DNA of 64,000 bases from Brevibacillus choshinensis (GTDB taxonomy: Bacteria; Bacillota; Bacilli; Brevibacillales; Brevibacillaceae): the NCBI RefSeq assembly GCF_001420695.1, contig NZ_LJJB01000007.1:1251890-1315889 (forward strand). Reading direction: 5' to 3'. A program made the translations under genes and the position numbers. Under the pieces are notes generated by a model. The model had not been told where the DNA came from. It did not search any database and worked only from the letters and a program-made list of their open reading frames with translations. Shown here one piece after another: positions 17,223-25,896 of the stretch (its first letter is position 1; every line of letters begins with the position of its first letter).

Positions 17223-18393
17223 CCCTGGCCCTTTCTCCGTTCCACCCGTCAAAGGCAGCTCTGTTGAACATGATATCGATGAAGTGACCAAGATGATCGA
17301 TCCAGAGCATCAGGTTACGATTTATACAAGAACTTGTGATACCTATCCCCGATCAGCGGTGGAGGAGAATCGAGAGTTTATCCGCTTTTCCTATAATCAG
17401 GGTCCGAAGCTTTACTTACAGCGAATTATTCGACACATTCGCAAACGAAAGCCAGATGTCATCATGGTGGAGAACAGGCCGATCTACGTTCTCGCCTTAA
17501 AGCGCCATTTTCCAAAGATCCCGATGTTCGTCAATATGCACTCCCATGTGTATGCTTCCAAAGGCATGATCAGTAAAGAAAAAATGAAAAAAGTAGTGCG
17601 TCTTACGGCCGGTTTCTTCACCAATAGTGAATACCTGCGGCGTCATTTTATGAAGGCCTGTCGAATTCCTGCCCATAAGATTCACGCGGTTCATTTGGGA
17701 GTAGACGTCAGTCCGTATCAGGTGGCGAAAATTCATTTTTCGATCCGAAAAATTAGAAAACAAATCGGTCTTCAACCCGAAGATCGCGTCCTTTTCTATG
17801 CGGGTCGATTGATGCGGGCAAAGGGTGTACACGTCTTGTTAAAGGCATTTCGAGAGGTTAGCGAGCAGGATCCACTGGCTCGGCTCGTCATCGTTGGAGG
17901 TACGGGCTATGGCAGCAACCGTCTGAATCCGTATGTGCGAGAGCTGAAAAAGCTGGCAAAGCCGCTGGGTGACAAGGTCAAGTTTGTCAATTTTGTCCCC
18001 AGTGCGCAAATGCCACTTTACTATCAGCTAGGCGATGTCGTGGCGACCCCATCGGTTTGGCAGGAAGCATTTTGTCGCGTCAATCTGGAGGCAATGGCTT
18101 CCGGGAAGCCCGTCATTACGACCCCTCGGGGAGGAATAGGAGAGGTGGTCACGCATCAAGGTAGCGGATTTTTACTCCCGCCAGAGAAGTGGAAAAAAGA
18201 GCTTCCAGCTGTATGGAATCTTCTCTGGGGTGTCCCTGCGATCCGGACGGAAATGGGGAAAAACGCATTGATGAGAGCCAAGCAGTTTTCGTGGTACGCG
18301 ACAGCTCAAGGTTATTTGAATGTTTTCGAGAAAGTTTGCAAGAAACAAAAGACTCCTTCTCCCTCCAAACAAACTCTGCGTAAAACCGGCTAA
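17203..18393 (+). CDS. GT4-family glycosyltransferase (CotSA-like)
   Basis: 396-residue GT-B fold retaining glycosyltransferase. The N-terminal domain starts KIAIISPGPFSVPPVKGSSVE. The C-terminal donor domain has FYAGRLMRAKGVHVLLKAF, the EAFCRVNLEAMASGKPV E-x7-E motif and GGIGEVV. Bacillus CotSA, a spore-coat-associated member of this family, is a plausible relative. It overlaps the coiled-coil gene by 20 bases and begins at ATG 17203. The C-terminal tail is strongly basic. Sugar donor and acceptor cannot be read from sequence. Confidence 0.85.
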   Translation: MKIAIISPGPFSVPPVKGSSVEHDIDEVTKMIDPEHQVTIYTRTCDTYPRSAVEENREFIRFSYNQGPKLYLQRIIRHIRKRKPDVIMVENRPIYVLALKRHFPKIPMFVNMHSHVYASKGMISKEKMKKVVRLTAGFFTNSEYLRRHFMKACRIPAHKIHAVHLGVDVSPYQVAKIHFSIRKIRKQIGLQPEDRVLFYAGRLMRAKGVHVLLKAFREVSEQDPLARLVIVGGTGYGSNRLNPYVRELKKLAKPLGDKVKFVNFVPSAQMPLYYQLGDVVATPSVWQEAFCRVNLEAMASGKPVITTPRGGIGEVVTHQGSGFLLPPEKWKKELPAVWNLLWGVPAIRTEMGKNALMRAKQFSWYATAQGYLNVFEKVCKKQKTPSPSKQTLRKTG

Positions 18394-18515
18394 TCAGGCG
18401 CCATTTCGCATAGGTGCCTGCCCTTTCTTTCCTCGCCTTAGACGTTTGCCCTGTCCAGAAAGCACGAGACGCATACTTTATAAGTATCGCAGAGCACCTT
18501 TGGGGAGTGATACTT

Positions 18516-19562
18516 GTGAAAGGGTTAATCTTGTGTGCTGGACGGGGTACGCGACTGCACCCGTTCTCCTACTCGCAGCCAAAAACCCTCCTCCCTGTGG
18601 CCAATCATCCGGTTTTACACTATTGCATCCGCAAACTGCGTGAAGTGGGTGTCCATGACATCGGGATCGTCATTCACCCTTCCCAAGTGCAAATTCCACC
18701 TCTCGTAGGCGATGGTAGTCAATTCGGGGCTACCATTACGTTTATTGAGCAGAAGGACCCTTTGGGAATCGCCCATGCCGTCCAACTCGCGCAACCGTTC
18801 CTGCTTGACGAACCGTTTATTTTGTTACTCGGTGACAACTTGTTGATGGATTCGCTGCACGGGCTTACGCGTGCGTTTTCAGGTACAACATCCGACGGCG
18901 TTGTGATGCTAAGTGAAGTGGAGAGACCACAGGATTATGGGATCGCCGAAGTACAGGAAGGGCGCCTGGTCTCAGTTGAGGAAAAACCCCGCGAGCCGAA
19001 GAGTAATCTGGCGGTAATTGGCGCCTACCTGTTTACCAAACCCATTTTTGAGTCGATTGCTACACTTCAGCCATCCGCCCGTGGTGAGCTCGAGATCACG
19101 GACGCGATCCAGTCTTTGATAGATCGTGGTTTTCATATTTCCCATGCCGTTACGACTGGGAAGTACTCGGATGTGGGGACGATTGATCGCTGGCTGGAGG
19201 CGAATCGGTGGATGTTGACGAACGATTTGGGTGATCAGCATCAGATTGGAAAAGACTCTATTGTTGAAAACTGTGATATCGTGGGACCTGTCTTGATCGG
19301 CGACGGTTGTCAGATCAAGAACAGCCGACTGGGACCCTTTGTATCCATACAGAACGGCGTCCAATTAGAAAATTGTGCACATATTGAAAACAGCATTCTC
19401 TTAGAAAATAGCTCTTTGTCAGATGTCGCGTGGAAGGTGTCAGATAGCGTATTTGGTCGCTCGTCGCAGTTAACCGGACATTCAACGGAGAGCAGTGGCG
19501 TCATAATTTTGAGTGACAAATCCTCGATCCGCATTCCAGCCATTAAGAGGGAGGAGCCATGA
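18516..19562 (+). CDS. Sugar-1-phosphate nucleotidyltransferase (StrD/RmlA-like, long form)
   Basis: 348 residues. The nucleotidyltransferase domain (1-235) has the activated-sugar signature LILCAGRGTRLHPFSYSQPKT and an LLGDN metal/nucleotide loop. The C-terminal part (about 245-340) is a left-handed beta-helix with hexapeptide-like turns (VENCDIVGPVLIGDGCQIKNS). It makes an NDP-sugar, probably dTDP- or UDP-glucose, from sugar-1-phosphate and NTP. GTG 18516 is chosen because GGGGAG lies about 8 bases upstream; longer versions lack a site. It shares an ATGA overlap with the next gene. Confidence 0.85.
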   Translation: MKGLILCAGRGTRLHPFSYSQPKTLLPVANHPVLHYCIRKLREVGVHDIGIVIHPSQVQIPPLVGDGSQFGATITFIEQKDPLGIAHAVQLAQPFLLDEPFILLLGDNLLMDSLHGLTRAFSGTTSDGVVMLSEVERPQDYGIAEVQEGRLVSVEEKPREPKSNLAVIGAYLFTKPIFESIATLQPSARGELEITDAIQSLIDRGFHISHAVTTGKYSDVGTIDRWLEANRWMLTNDLGDQHQIGKDSIVENCDIVGPVLIGDGCQIKNSRLGPFVSIQNGVQLENCAHIENSILLENSSLSDVAWKVSDSVFGRSSQLTGHSTESSGVIILSDKSSIRIPAIKREEP

Positions 19563-20362
19563 ATCCGACCTTTACCGTTGTGATCCCTACGTACAATCGA
19601 GCTAATTTTATCCAAAAAGCGATCAATAGCGTTATCAAGCAGTCCTGTAAAGATTGGAAGCTGCTGATTATGGACGATGCGTCTACGGACAAAACGAGAG
19701 GCAAGGTGGATAAATATTTGTTCCATCCGAATATTGCCTACTACCGGATGGAGAAAAATTCAGGCATATCCAAAGTGATGAACCAAGCGCTGACAATGGT
19801 GGATACACCGTACCTCGTACAATTGGATTCGGACGATTGGTTGCCCAGAAGGACGTTAGCTGTACTGAAAAGGTATATTCACAAAAGCAAGCCGAGTACT
19901 GCCTTGTATTACGGGAATGTAAAGATCTGGCGGGTAAAACGAGGTAAGTACTACAACCCGTTTCTCGTCAAGCACAAGCATTTCCGCAACAAATATCAGT
20001 TCCTGAAATACAACCGCTGGATGGTGGCTCCACGCTGCTATCGAGTAGCTGCACTTCGGGAGGTAGGAGGATGGGATACGTCTGACAAGTACGATGGACG
20101 GATCATGGAAGACCGCCGTATCATCTTGCGCTTGATCGAGCGCTATCGAGTCCGATTCATCAATAAAAAGCTGTATAACCGTACCAAGCATCGCGGACAG
20201 CTCACGGACGGCAAGATGAAGCGAAGGCGCAATCACCTTCGAAGAAAGACGTTTAAATACTATTTAAAACGGTGGGGTAATAAATACAAGCCTGTCTTTT
20301 CGTACAAAAATGGATACTTGATCATCAAACGACTGAAGAAAGTGAGGCGGCGACGGCGATGA
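19559..20362 (+). CDS. GT2-family glycosyltransferase
   Basis: 267-residue inverting GT-A enzyme: N-terminal FTVVIPTYNRANFIQKAINSV, LLIMDDASTDKT, and the metal-binding DSDDW at about residue 88, followed by PRCYRVAALREVGGWD. The C-terminal 60 residues are extremely basic and end in a run of Arg. The start and stop each overlap the neighbouring genes by ATGA, showing tight translational coupling. The Arg/Lys-rich tail could bind an anionic polymer or membrane; this is inference. Confidence 0.86.
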   Translation: MNPTFTVVIPTYNRANFIQKAINSVIKQSCKDWKLLIMDDASTDKTRGKVDKYLFHPNIAYYRMEKNSGISKVMNQALTMVDTPYLVQLDSDDWLPRRTLAVLKRYIHKSKPSTALYYGNVKIWRVKRGKYYNPFLVKHKHFRNKYQFLKYNRWMVAPRCYRVAALREVGGWDTSDKYDGRIMEDRRIILRLIERYRVRFINKKLYNRTKHRGQLTDGKMKRRRNHLRRKTFKYYLKRWGNKYKPVFSYKNGYLIIKRLKKVRRRRR

Positions 20363-21309
20363 CAAAAGCGCTTGTCACCGGGTGTGCCGGTTTTATAGGG
20401 TCCCATTTGACTCAACGACTGTTGAATGAAGGAGTGACAGTCATTGGAGTAGATGGTTTCCTCGATAATTACGATGTGGCAGCAAAGCTTCGTAATTTAG
20501 CAGAAATCGGGAATCATCCCGCCTTTACCTTTCATTCGACGATGCTGCAGACGCAGCGGTGGAAGGAGTGGCTGGATGGTGTAGACGTGGTCTACCATCT
20601 GGCTGCACTTCCAGGTGTCCGAAACAGCTGGGGCAAAGCCTTTACCGATTACGTGAACCATAACATCCTGGCGACGCAGATGCTACTGGAAGCGTGCTTG
20701 CAACTTCCGAAACCACCGGTCGTCGTCGTTTCCTCCTCTTCATCAGTCTACGGGACGATGCAAGGTACGTTTACAGATGAGTCGTCACCATTACGGCCGG
20801 TTTCCCCCTATGGGGTGACAAAAGAGGCAATGGAGCAAATCTGCCAGGTCTATGTAAAAGCGTACGGATTGCCAGTCACCATGCTGCGGTATTTTACGGT
20901 CTACGGCCCTAGGCAACGCCCGGACATGGCGTTTCATCGGTTTTTTCGACAGATGATGAAAGGCGAACCGGTTGTGATCTACGGCGATGGACAGCAATCG
21001 CGAGACTTTACGTACGTGGCTGACGCCGTTCAGGCGAATCTGCTTGCAGCGCGCCACGCTTTACCAGGAGAAATCTTTAATGTAGGCGGAGACCGGGAAA
21101 TCAAGCTGCTCGACGTGTTGAACATCATGGGTGGCCTGTTGAATGTCACACCGAATCTATCCTTCCAGAGTGGTCCAGCAGGTGATTCTTTGCGCACTTG
21201 TGCGGATATTCAGCTGGCTCAGAATCGGTTGGGATTCCGCCCGCAAGTCCCTCTAGAAGAAGGTCTACGCCTGCAATTCGTTGATATGCGCGCACAAGCC
21301 AAGGGATAA
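20359..21309 (+). CDS. NAD-dependent nucleotide-sugar epimerase/dehydratase
   Basis: 316-residue extended SDR enzyme. The NAD motif TGCAGFIGSH is near residues 8-17. The catalytic Ser is in VSSSSSVYG and the YxxxK pair in SPYGVTKEA. The C-terminal sugar-binding part includes YFTVYGPRQRPDMAFHRF. Together with UDP-glucose dehydrogenase at the operon end it most likely acts on a UDP-uronic acid (for example UDP-glucuronate to UDP-galacturonate), though UDP-glucose 4-epimerase is possible. Coupled to the upstream GT2 gene by ATGA. Confidence 0.83.
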   Translation: MTKALVTGCAGFIGSHLTQRLLNEGVTVIGVDGFLDNYDVAAKLRNLAEIGNHPAFTFHSTMLQTQRWKEWLDGVDVVYHLAALPGVRNSWGKAFTDYVNHNILATQMLLEACLQLPKPPVVVVSSSSSVYGTMQGTFTDESSPLRPVSPYGVTKEAMEQICQVYVKAYGLPVTMLRYFTVYGPRQRPDMAFHRFFRQMMKGEPVVIYGDGQQSRDFTYVADAVQANLLAARHALPGEIFNVGGDREIKLLDVLNIMGGLLNVTPNLSFQSGPAGDSLRTCADIQLAQNRLGFRPQVPLEEGLRLQFVDMRAQAKG

Positions 21310-21335
21310 CTTTCAAAAAACTGGAGGCTAGTTGC

Positions 21336-22409
21336 ATGCATCGGGTCCTCGTCTATCGAAGAAAATTCCTTCCTAGAAGCGAAACATTCATTTACGAGCA
21401 GTTGCATGGACACACCCATGTGAAACCGATCGTATTGACGAGACAGCGTCCATTTAATCGCAAACAGTTTCCTTATTCGCCGGTCTATGTGCGCAAGCAT
21501 ATGGCCGGCCTCTCCACATGGTTGAGAAGAAAAAAGGTCAAATGCTTGCACGCTCGCTTCGGACCTGCCGGCCTGGAGCTGCTCCCATATGCCAAGAAAA
21601 CGAAACTGCCGCTTATTACGTCTTTTCATGGCTTTGACGCGACCAAACGTGTCAAAGGAAATCTAGGCTATCGGCGGGCGTTGAAGCGACTATTCCGCAG
21701 GGGAAAGGCATTTACAGTAGTTAGTACTCACATGAAAAAAAGATTGGTGCGGCTAGGCTGTCCTTCGAAAAAGATAACTCTCGTCCGTTCAGGCATCGAC
21801 TTGCGCAAATTCCCCATGCAACCTGCCCTGCCCGTTTCGAATGGGGAGTATCGTATACTCAGTGTCGGTCGCTTGACAGAAAAAAAGGGCATGGACACCT
21901 TGGTCAAGGCGTTTGCAAGCGTGCGGAAAAGCCACCCTCGTGCCAAGCTCATTATCGTCGGGGAAGGGGAGGAAAAACGCAAGCTGCGACGCCTGATTAA
22001 AAAATACAAGCTAGGGGGTCAGGTCGTTCTAAAAGGTGCGCTGACCCATCACGAAGTACAACGTGAGCTGGCAAGGTGCCATTTGTTTGCTATTGCCTGT
22101 AAGACGGCGCGAAATGGCGATCAGGAGGGCATTCCAAACGTACTGATGGAAGCGATGGCGACAGGCCGTCCGGTCATTTCCACGTACCATTCGGGTATTC
22201 CCGAGTTAGTCGAACACAAAGAGACAGGGTACTTAGTGCCAGAGCGTTCGCCAACGAAAATGGGACGAATGATCAACCACGTACTGGACTCTCGAGAAGA
22301 ATGGGCAGAGGTCGTTGCGCGAGCACGAGCGAAAGTAGAACGGAATCATAACATCGAAAAACAACGCGCCAAGCTGGAAGAACTCTACTTGCGCGTGATG
22401 AAAAAATGA
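21336..22409 (+). CDS. GT4-family glycosyltransferase
   Basis: 357 residues, GT-B fold. The N-terminal acceptor half is very basic and contains HARFGPAG and ITSFHGFDATK. The donor domain has ILSVGRLTEKKGMDTLVKAF, the LIIVGEGEEKRKLRR loop and QEGIPNVLMEAMATGRPV with the E-x7-E motif. This pattern is common in exopolysaccharide and colanic-acid-type glycosyltransferases. ATG 21336 follows CTGGAGG. It lies 26 bases after the epimerase gene and 12 before ugd. Confidence 0.85.
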   Translation: MHRVLVYRRKFLPRSETFIYEQLHGHTHVKPIVLTRQRPFNRKQFPYSPVYVRKHMAGLSTWLRRKKVKCLHARFGPAGLELLPYAKKTKLPLITSFHGFDATKRVKGNLGYRRALKRLFRRGKAFTVVSTHMKKRLVRLGCPSKKITLVRSGIDLRKFPMQPALPVSNGEYRILSVGRLTEKKGMDTLVKAFASVRKSHPRAKLIIVGEGEEKRKLRRLIKKYKLGGQVVLKGALTHHEVQRELARCHLFAIACKTARNGDQEGIPNVLMEAMATGRPVISTYHSGIPELVEHKETGYLVPERSPTKMGRMINHVLDSREEWAEVVARARAKVERNHNIEKQRAKLEELYLRVMKK

Positions 22410-22421
22410 TGAGGTGAAAGA

Positions 22422-23708
22422 ATGAAGGTTGCCGTTATCGGTACCGGATATGTTGGGTTGACGACGGCGGTCTCACTAGCGATGAAAGGTCATGACGTTC
22501 TTGGAATCGATCTCGTTGAGGCCAAAATTGTTCAGTTACAACAAGGGAAATCACCAATCTACGAACCGGGGTTAGAAGAAGCACTAGGGGAGCTGCTAAA
22601 GAGCGGCACATTGAAATTTACAACCCAAATAGCTGACGCTTGGGAAGCAGAGATCCTGTTTATTTGTGTTGGTACGCCGGAATCTGCAGACGGAACAGCG
22701 GATCTGAGGTACGTATTTGCTGCGGTTTCCGCAGTGGAATCGTTGCACCGCAAGGCTCCCCGGGATCGTGCCGTAGTAATGAAAAGTACTGTTCCCGTAG
22801 GAACTGGAGACCGAATCGCTGAGCTATTGCGTGAGATCGACGGACTGCACGTTGTCTCTAATCCCGAGTTTTTACGTGAGGGGAATGCCCTGAAGGATGC
22901 ATTGCAGCCCACTAGGATTGTGATTGGGACCGATCATCAGGACGCAGCTGACGCCATGGAAAAGCTCTATCAGGGAGTCTCTGCGACGCGTGTGTCAACG
23001 ACCAGGGCAAACGCAGAATTGATCAAATACGCTTCCAACGCCTTTCTCGCTACACGAATTTCGTTCATGAATGAGTTGGCGAGATTGAGTGGAGAGCTCG
23101 GGACGGATATCGTGACGGTTGCGCACGGGATGGGGCTAGACAGCCGAATCGGCCCAGAGTTTTTGCGGGCCGGTGTGGGTTATGGCGGTTCGTGCTTTCC
23201 CAAAGACACGATTGCCTTGCTCCAGCTCGCCAATCAGCATGGAATATCACTGACGATCCTTGATAAAGTCCGCGAAGTAAATACCAAGCAGCCGACCTGG
23301 TTTTTGGAGCAGCTGCGAAAACAGATGGATGATGTGGCTGGTAAGAGAATCGCGGTGCTGGGACTCGCCTTCAAGCCTGAAACCGATGATATACGAGAAG
23401 CTCCTTCTCTCAAAGTATTGGAGGCTCTGCAAAAGGACGGAGCATCCATTGTTGCCTATGATCCGATCGCAGTAGACATCGTCCGTCCGCTATTTCCAAA
23501 GGTCGAGTACACAGACAATCCGGTAGAGGCTTTTATAGGAGCAGACGCCGCACTCCTGATCACGGAGTGGAAGGAATGCGTGCAGCTGGATTGGGAAGAA
23601 ATCAAGGCGAGTATGGCAGCTCCATTGTTGTTTGACGGTCGCAACGCTTGGCCAGCCAAGCAATTGAAGGATGCAGGTTTTCATTATACAGGTGTGGGTA
23701 GAAGCTGA
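22422..23708 (+). CDS. UDP-glucose 6-dehydrogenase
   Basis: 428 residues. It oxidises UDP-glucose to UDP-glucuronate using two NAD+. The NAD-binding domain begins MKVAVIGTGYVG. The middle has KYASNAFLATRISFMNE. The catalytic cysteine is Cys258 in GVGYGGSCFPKD. The C-terminal UDP-binding domain has LGLAFKPETDDIREAPS and FDGRNAW. Homologues in Bacillus are TuaD/Ugd/YtcA-type. As the last gene of the operon it would supply a uronic acid, implying an acidic glycan product. Confidence 0.93.
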   Translation: MKVAVIGTGYVGLTTAVSLAMKGHDVLGIDLVEAKIVQLQQGKSPIYEPGLEEALGELLKSGTLKFTTQIADAWEAEILFICVGTPESADGTADLRYVFAAVSAVESLHRKAPRDRAVVMKSTVPVGTGDRIAELLREIDGLHVVSNPEFLREGNALKDALQPTRIVIGTDHQDAADAMEKLYQGVSATRVSTTRANAELIKYASNAFLATRISFMNELARLSGELGTDIVTVAHGMGLDSRIGPEFLRAGVGYGGSCFPKDTIALLQLANQHGISLTILDKVREVNTKQPTWFLEQLRKQMDDVAGKRIAVLGLAFKPETDDIREAPSLKVLEALQKDGASIVAYDPIAVDIVRPLFPKVEYTDNPVEAFIGADAALLITEWKECVQLDWEEIKASMAAPLLFDGRNAWPAKQLKDAGFHYTGVGRS

Positions 23709-23741
23709 CTATTCCAAGCAGGAGCGGTCAGCTTTTTTTTT
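23702..23741 (+). terminator. Terminator of the glycan operon
   Basis: AGCTGAC (23703-23709, containing the ugd stop) pairs with GTCAGCT (23727-23733), followed by a nine-base T run. Confidence 0.88.
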
Positions 23742-23746
23742 ACAAT

Positions 23747-23775
23747 TTGAACCAAGAGGCATAATAAGATAGGAT
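23747..23775 (+). promoter_or_regulatory. Possible promoter of pepF
   Basis: TTGAAC (23747-23752), 17 bases, then TAGGAT (23770-23775). The -10 match is 4 of 6, so confidence is moderate. Confidence 0.4.
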
Positions 23776-23825
23776 AATCATATGGATGATTTCACCAACC
23801 AGCAAACTACGAGGGAGTGATCACG

Positions 23826-25637
23826 GTGAACAAAAGCAAAACACTGCCTAAACGCAATGACGTCCCTGCTGAATACAAGTGGCGTCTCGAAGATATTTAC
23901 CCGAGCGATTCCGATTGGGAAAAAGACGTGCAGAAAGCAAAGCAGCTCGCGGATCAAATCGCAGGGATGAAAGGCAAGCTCGGACAGTCTGGAGAAGAAT
24001 TGCTAGCTGCGCTGACGCTGCAAGATGAATTACTTCAGACGCTCGACCAAGTCTATGTCTACGCAAGAATGCGGCGTGATGAAGACAACGCAAACAGCAC
24101 CTATCAAGGATTGACCGACCGAGCGACTAGCTTGAGTACGCAAGTCTATGGAGCGATTTCATACATACAGCCAGAGATTTTGGACATTTCCACCGAAGAA
24201 ATGGAAAAATGGCTAAAAGAAGTCTCAGGGTTAGAGCACTATCGTATTTTGCTCGAGGAAATCATGCGATTCAAGCCGCATACTCTCTCCTCCGATGAAG
24301 AAGCGCTACTGGCGAATATGAGTGAATTGGCTTCTGCCCCAAGTAAAATCTACGGCATGCTGGCCAATGCAGATATGAAATTCCCGATGATTACGGATGA
24401 AAATGGGGAAGAGGTGGAGCTGACGAAAGGACGCTACACGCAGTTCATGGAAAGCAAGGACAGACGTGTACGGAAAGAAGCCTTCGAGGCTCTCTATGAG
24501 ACCTACGGCAAATTCCGCAATACGATCGCGGCATCGTTGACGTCTGCCATCAAAGGTGATGTCTTCTACGCCCGCACCCGGAAGTACCCGTCTGCGCTCT
24601 ACGCTGCTTTGTTCGCGGACAACGTGGATCTGTCGGTCTATGACAACCTGATTGCAACGATTCATGAGCATCTGCCGTTGATGCATCGCTATATCGCTCT
24701 GCGGAAAAAATTGCTTGGGGTCGACGAGCTCCATATGTACGATTTGTACGTCCCGATTGTTCCAGAAGTGGATATGAAAATCCCGTATGATCAGGCTGTT
24801 TCCACGATCAAAGAAGCTCTTCATCCACTGGGAGAAGAGTACGGCCGTGTGCTTGAGGAGGGCTTCTCCAACGGATGGATCGACGTCCACGAGAATGAAG
24901 GCAAGACGAGCGGCGCGTATTCATGGGGAGCGTATTCGACGCATCCTTATGTGCTGATGAACTACCAGGACAACGTGAACAACATGTTTACGCTGGCACA
25001 TGAAATGGGGCATGCTCTGCATAGCTACCATTCGAACCATGCTCAGCCTTATACGTACGCGGACTACAAAATTTTCGTAGCAGAAGTGGCTTCCACGCTC
25101 AACGAAGCTCTACTCATGGACCATCTGCTCGAGACCACGACCGACAAACAGCAACGAATGTTCCTGATCAATTACTATCTAGAGCAGTTTAGAGGAACTG
25201 TATTCCGTCAGACGATGTTTGCTGAATTTGAAAAGATCGTACACGATAAGGAAGAGAAGGGCGAGCCGCTAACGGCAGATTCACTCAGCGAAATCTATCG
25301 CGAACTGAATGTGGCTTACCATGGTCCAGATATGGTTGTAGACAGTCAAGTCGATTTAGAATGGGCCCGAATTCCTCATTTCTATCGTAATTTCTACGTC
25401 TACAAGTACGCGACCGGTTTCTCAGCGGCGACTTCTCTTTCCAAGCAGATTTTGGAGGAAGGTCAACCTGCTGTCGATCGATACCTCAATTTCCTGAAAG
25501 GCGGCAGCTCCGACTATCCACTGAATCTGCTGAAAAATGCAGGCGTGGATATGACGTCTCCTGAGCCGATTCGCGAAGGCTTGGCAGTCTTTAAAGAACT
25601 GCTGGAGGAAATGGAGCAGCTGGTATCAAAAAACTAG
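23826..25637 (+). CDS. pepF: Oligoendopeptidase F
   Basis: Cytoplasmic M3-family zinc endopeptidase cleaving short peptides. About 603 residues. The zinc motif HEMGH lies at residues 392-396 (LAHEMGHALHSYHS) with the third ligand Glu in the following EVASTLNE segment. The N-terminus (TLPKRNDVPAEYKWRLEDIY) matches the family start. GTG 23826 is preferred over GTG 23817 because GAGGGA ends about 9 bases upstream of the former. It has its own promoter candidate and terminator. Confidence 0.94.
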   Translation: MNKSKTLPKRNDVPAEYKWRLEDIYPSDSDWEKDVQKAKQLADQIAGMKGKLGQSGEELLAALTLQDELLQTLDQVYVYARMRRDEDNANSTYQGLTDRATSLSTQVYGAISYIQPEILDISTEEMEKWLKEVSGLEHYRILLEEIMRFKPHTLSSDEEALLANMSELASAPSKIYGMLANADMKFPMITDENGEEVELTKGRYTQFMESKDRRVRKEAFEALYETYGKFRNTIAASLTSAIKGDVFYARTRKYPSALYAALFADNVDLSVYDNLIATIHEHLPLMHRYIALRKKLLGVDELHMYDLYVPIVPEVDMKIPYDQAVSTIKEALHPLGEEYGRVLEEGFSNGWIDVHENEGKTSGAYSWGAYSTHPYVLMNYQDNVNNMFTLAHEMGHALHSYHSNHAQPYTYADYKIFVAEVASTLNEALLMDHLLETTTDKQQRMFLINYYLEQFRGTVFRQTMFAEFEKIVHDKEEKGEPLTADSLSEIYRELNVAYHGPDMVVDSQVDLEWARIPHFYRNFYVYKYATGFSAATSLSKQILEEGQPAVDRYLNFLKGGSSDYPLNLLKNAGVDMTSPEPIREGLAVFKELLEEMEQLVSKN

Positions 25638-25666
25638 TGTACACATAAGCACGCGAAGGATAGATC

Positions 25667-25703
25667 AAGCAGCCAGGGTGAATGCCTGGGCTGCTTTTTT
25701 TGT
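25667..25703 (+). terminator. Terminator after pepF
   Basis: AGCAGCCAGG and CCTGGGCTGCT arms (one bulged G) followed by T7. The remaining 190 bases to 25897 hold small stems (TCCGA/TCGGA near 25797) and no gene. Confidence 0.85.
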
Positions 25704-25896
25704 GTACTTTTTGTAAAAAAAGATAAAAAAAGGTAACCCGATCATATTCGATTCGTATATACTTATGTCTTGCTGGAATATTGTCCCTCCGACCTCGGAC
25801 GGAGAAGAAATTCCACCCGGTGGCTGTTTTGCACAGGAGGGAAAAACTGGCACAATGATGCAAGGAAATGATTGCTAATTACTTGGAGGAATCAAG

